Source of the DNA: Clostridiales bacterium
Lineage (GTDB): Bacteria > Bacillota > Clostridia > Saccharofermentanales > DTU023
NCBI GenBank assembly: GCA_004556455.1
Contig: SFGY01000054.1
Location: 1-6,949 of the forward strand
Length of the DNA stretch: 6,949 nt
Direction: 5' to 3'
Part shown: positions 4,176 to 6,949 of the stretch, in pieces
Numbering within the stretch: position 1 is the stretch's first letter
Layout of the letters: every line of letters starts with the position of its first letter
The notes under the pieces: generated by a model
Database searches by the model: none
What the model saw: the letters and a program-made list of their open reading frames with translations, nothing else
What the model was told of the DNA's origin: nothing
Program-made: the position numbers and the translations under genes

Positions 4176-5450
4176 ATGAATGTCCACTTTAAACATTTCA
4201 GACTTCTTGATCCCTATACCGGAAAAGATGAATGCGGAAACCTCTATGTAGAAAATGGAAAAATTGTCGCCAGGCCTTCTGCAAAAGTGGATCGCATCAT
4301 TGATGGGAAGGGAAAGATTCTCGCCCCGGCTTTGGTAGATGCGCACTGCCATCTTCGGGACCCGGGACAGACCTGGAAAGAAGATATTGAAAGTGGCACA
4401 CGTGCGGCTGCCGCTGGAGGCTATGCGGCTGTCATGGCTATGCCCAATACTGATCCCGTCTGCGATTCAGCCAGGGTTGTGCGCTACATCTTGGATAAGG
4501 CCCAGAATTGTGGATCCTGTGCTGTCCTGCCGGTTGGTGCTGTCACCCTTGATGAAGCGGGCGAAGATCTTGCTCCTTATGAAGCGATGAAAGAAGCCGG
4601 CGCCGTTGCCCTGACCGATGATGGTCATGTGATTGCCACAGCGGCGATTTTGGAGAAAAGTCTTAAAGCCGCTGCCCAGGCAGGTTTAATCGTTATTGAT
4701 CACCCCGAAGAACGCTCTCTCAGTTGCGGGGCCTCTATGCACGAAGGGGAGATTTCCGGGAGACTTGGGGTCAGGGGCATGCCTGCCAGTGCAGAGTCCG
4801 TTATTGTCGCTCGCGATCTGCTTATTGCTGAAGATCTCCAGCTGCCGATCCATCTCTGCCATTTAAGCTGTGCTCAAAGTGTCAGCCTGCTACGTGAAGC
4901 CAGGGCCAGAGGTGTCCGAGTCACAGCAGATACCTGTCCGCACTATTTTGCCCTGACCGATGAGGCGGTTCTGGCCTATGGTGCCAATGCCAAAATGTAT
5001 CCACCGCTGCGTCCTGAAAAGGACCGTCAGTCCATTCTCGAAGCTCTCCTGGACGGAACGATTGAGATGATTGCCACTGACCACGCGCCTCACGCAGCTG
5101 AAGAAAAAAGCGGTCCTCTGGCACAGGCAAAGAACGGTATTATAGGTTTACAGACTGCCTTTTCACTTTCCTATGAATTCCTCTGCAAAAAGCGGGGAAT
5201 GTCCATTCTGAAGTTGCTGTCTCTTTTATCAGCCAATGTTTCCACTGCCTTTCATTTAAACCGTCGTGGATTGCAGCCAGGTGCAGCGGCTGATCTTGTG
5301 ATATTTGACCCTGAGCGGGAGTGGGTTTTTCAACAGACGGAAATCTTCTCACGCTCCACCAACAGTCCCTTCATCGGCAGAAAGATGCTGGGGAAAGTAT
5401 GTATGACTCTCTGGAATGGAGAGATCACTTATGAGGAGAAAGTAAAATGA
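4176..5450 (+). CDS. pyrC: Dihydroorotase, type I
   Basis: Cytoplasmic zinc amidohydrolase that cyclises N-carbamoyl-L-aspartate to L-dihydroorotate, the third step of UMP synthesis. The 424 residues match the usual Bacillota length (about 428). The metal and substrate motifs are in order: DAHCHLRDPG (His57, His59, Arg61), MPNTDPV at 89-95, TDDG (the bridging Asp148 or 149), DHPEE with His176, HLCHLS with His229, and ATDHAPH with Asp302 as the catalytic base. The His176 motif reads HPEE where HCED is more common. The start at 4176 has GGAGG eight bases upstream, one base after the pyrR stop; longer in-frame starts would overlap pyrR heavily. The stop overlaps the pyrF start by four bases (ATGA), so translation is probably coupled. 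Confidence 0.97.
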   Translation: MNVHFKHFRLLDPYTGKDECGNLYVENGKIVARPSAKVDRIIDGKGKILAPALVDAHCHLRDPGQTWKEDIESGTRAAAAGGYAAVMAMPNTDPVCDSARVVRYILDKAQNCGSCAVLPVGAVTLDEAGEDLAPYEAMKEAGAVALTDDGHVIATAAILEKSLKAAAQAGLIVIDHPEERSLSCGASMHEGEISGRLGVRGMPASAESVIVARDLLIAEDLQLPIHLCHLSCAQSVSLLREARARGVRVTADTCPHYFALTDEAVLAYGANAKMYPPLRPEKDRQSILEALLDGTIEMIATDHAPHAAEEKSGPLAQAKNGIIGLQTAFSLSYEFLCKKRGMSILKLLSLLSANVSTAFHLNRRGLQPGAAADLVIFDPEREWVFQQTEIFSRSTNSPFIGRKMLGKVCMTLWNGEITYEEKVK

Positions 5451-6388
5451 GCGTAGCAAAAGACTTTGCCACACGATTGGATGAACGCATCGCTGCTCTT
5501 GATAATCCCAGCCTCCTGGGACTGGATCCAAGGCTGGACTATCTGCCGAAACATCTGCAGGCGAAAGCTGAGGCGAAGAACGGCTCTGCGCCAGAAAAAA
5601 GTGCCGCGGCGATCCTGGATTTCAACTGTGAGATCCTTGAAGCGCTGAAGGACATCGTACCTGCGGTAAAATTTCAGTCTGCTTACTATGAAGCTTACGG
5701 TGCTTCTGGCAAGGAATGCCTGCGAAACTCGCTTAAATTTGCGCGTCAGTTGGGGTATCTCAGCATTGTAGATGCCAAGCGCAATGATATTGCGTCAACA
5801 GCCGAAGCCTATTGCCGCGCTATTCTTGGACAAAGCGAGGTGATCGGGGGAGAAAGCTATACCCCGCTTGGTGCGGATGCACTCACACTCAACGGTTATC
5901 TCGGTTCTGACGGCATAGAACCTTTTCTCAAGTATTGTCGTGAAGCGGGCAAAGGCTGCTTTATCCTTGTGCGCACGAGTAATCCTTCTGCGGGTGAACT
6001 GCAGGACCTTATCCTGGAAGATGGCCGCAGGGTATACGAAGCCATGGGGGATCTGGTAGCCCGCTGGGGCACAGCTGTACCTGGAAAAACTTTTTCCTCG
6101 GTAGGAGCTGTGGTGGGGGCGACCTGGCCCAGACAGGCGATTGCTTTGCGCCAACGCATGCCGCAGCAAATCTTCCTGATTCCCGGTTATGGAGCTCAGG
6201 GCGGCGGGGCTGACGATGCCGTTGCAGGCTTTAATCAGTATGGCCGTGGAGGCATCGTCAATGCTTCCCGCTCACTTATGCTCGCCTGGCAGAAAGAAGG
6301 GGGCAGCGGCCTTGATTTTGCTGCTGCCAGCCGCCGTGAAGCCATCAGAATGCGAGATGATCTGCGGCGTGCACTGGCCCATCGCTAA
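5447..6388 (+). CDS. pyrF: Orotidine 5'-phosphate decarboxylase, subfamily 2
   Basis: Catalyses decarboxylation of OMP to UMP, the last step of de novo pyrimidine synthesis, as a cytoplasmic TIM-barrel dimer. The 313-residue protein is of the long type 2 form (about 270-310). It shows LLGLDPRLDYLP near 23-34, VKFQSAYYEAYG at 74-85, the catalytic DAKRNDI with Asp109, Lys111 and Asp114, then LVRTSNPSAGELQDL and a phosphate-binding end containing PGYGAQGGG and NASRS. The start overlaps the pyrC stop (ATGA), with AGGAG (5434-5438) eight bases upstream. It is the third gene of the operon, followed after 10 bases by pyrK. The family assignment is secure; nothing odd is seen. Confidence 0.97.
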   Translation: MSVAKDFATRLDERIAALDNPSLLGLDPRLDYLPKHLQAKAEAKNGSAPEKSAAAILDFNCEILEALKDIVPAVKFQSAYYEAYGASGKECLRNSLKFARQLGYLSIVDAKRNDIASTAEAYCRAILGQSEVIGGESYTPLGADALTLNGYLGSDGIEPFLKYCREAGKGCFILVRTSNPSAGELQDLILEDGRRVYEAMGDLVARWGTAVPGKTFSSVGAVVGATWPRQAIALRQRMPQQIFLIPGYGAQGGGADDAVAGFNQYGRGGIVNASRSLMLAWQKEGGSGLDFAAASRREAIRMRDDLRRALAHR

Positions 6389-6398
6389 GGCAGAGGTG

Positions 6399-6949
6399 AT
6401 GTCTGTGAAAGAAATTGAACACCTCCTGCTCCTCCTTCGCCGTCAGCCGCTTTCTCCGGACTGTGTGCGCCTGGACTTCGCTGCTCCATCACTTGCCGCA
6501 GAAGCTCAAGCCGGACAGTTTCTGGAAATAAGCTGCCCTGGATTTCTAAATCGACCTTTTGGCATTATGGATGCCTCGGCAGACAAAGGAGAAGTTTCCA
6601 TCGGTGTAAAGATGGTCGGGTCCAACAGCCGCTGGCTTGCCGACCAGCATGAAGGTGTGGAATTAAAGGCTCTGGGTCCTCTGGGTCATGGTTTTGATCT
6701 GAAAAACTGTAAAAGACTTCTTGCCGTTGGCGGCGGCAGCGGTATTTTCCCTCTGTTTTTTGCTGTGCGCAGGGCGCTTGAAACAGGAGCCCGTGTCCAA
6801 TGGATCTGTGGTTTTCGTGACGAAGCTCAGGCTTTTCCTCATGAAAGCTTTGCTGGCCTACCCGCTGAACTCTTTTTTAGTTCAGATCAGGGAGGCCTTG
6901 ACTTTCACGGCCATGCAGGGGCCGCTCTGGAGGCCCTGACCAGGGGGGA
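6399..6949 (+). CDS. pyrK: Dihydroorotate dehydrogenase electron-transfer subunit, N-terminal part (runs off the right edge)
   Basis: FAD and [2Fe-2S] subunit of the class 1B enzyme, which passes electrons from dihydroorotate (oxidised by PyrD) to NAD+. About 183 of some 250-260 residues are visible. The FAD-binding barrel has the LNRPFGIMDA segment (the Arg-Pro-x-x flavin motif), GPLGHGF before the nucleotide domain, and LLAVGGGSGIFPL, the NAD-binding Gly-rich loop. The C-terminal four-cysteine cluster motif would lie outside the window. Two starts are possible: ATG at 6399, with AAGG eight bases upstream, and GTG at 6405, for which AGAGGTGAT (6392-6400) is a long Shine-Dalgarno at good spacing. 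The ATG is given as the outer limit. It follows pyrF by 10 bases; pyrD is expected next. Confidence 0.93.
   Translation, partial: MSVKEIEHLLLLLRRQPLSPDCVRLDFAAPSLAAEAQAGQFLEISCPGFLNRPFGIMDASADKGEVSIGVKMVGSNSRWLADQHEGVELKALGPLGHGFDLKNCKRLLAVGGGSGIFPLFFAVRRALETGARVQWICGFRDEAQAFPHESFAGLPAELFFSSDQGGLDFHGHAGAALEALTRG

Noticed and set aside
6721..6939. Plus-strand open frame of 72 codons near the right edge
   Set aside because: It lies in another frame inside pyrK and its sequence has no family resemblance.

Overview
This 6.9 kb window looks like ordinary chromosome from an anaerobic Bacillota (Firmicutes), most likely a Clostridia-type organism with roughly balanced GC. Four things point there: rubrerythrin, a PyrR-controlled pyr operon with the PyrR-binding motif in its leader, a PyrK-type dihydroorotate dehydrogenase subunit, and strong AGGAGG-like ribosome binding sites with CCA-encoded tRNA genes. 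No genus can be named from the sequence. I see no mobile element, CRISPR array or phage gene.

Left part (1-1833, all minus strand). Reading in the direction of transcription: a 398-residue protein of the CofE-like (coenzyme F420-0:L-glutamate ligase) family; a two-gene tRNA unit, tRNA-CAT (Met or Ile2) then tRNA-Tyr(GTA), with its own near-consensus promoter and a strong intrinsic terminator starting directly after the CCA; then rubrerythrin with its own promoter, cut by the left edge of the window.

Middle (1834-3430). A 173 bp divergent spacer carries a promoter for the CofE-like gene and a weaker candidate for a plus-strand membrane protein with Gate/nucleoside-recognition character. That gene converges on a minus-strand tRNA-Leu(CAA), which has a consensus promoter and an intrinsic terminator.

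Right part (3431-6949, plus strand). This is a pyrimidine biosynthesis operon: pyrR, pyrC, pyrF, pyrK, tightly packed (1 bp gap, 4 bp overlap, 10 bp gap) and running off the right edge. The products are the attenuation regulator, dihydroorotase (carbamoyl-aspartate to dihydroorotate), OMP decarboxylase (OMP to UMP) and the electron-transfer subunit of NAD-dependent dihydroorotate dehydrogenase. pyrD and pyrE would be expected beyond the edge. The aspartate transcarbamylase and carbamoyl-phosphate synthetase genes are not in the visible part.

The most interesting signal is the pyrR leader (3461-3550). It holds an exact match to the PyrR RNA-binding consensus, a possible antiterminator, and a terminator hairpin whose 3' arm is the pyrR Shine-Dalgarno and whose U-run is the whole spacer before the ATG. 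The same hairpin could therefore stop transcription and hide the ribosome binding site. I found no clear evidence of a wholly new multi-gene system; the CofE-like protein is the main gene of uncertain function.
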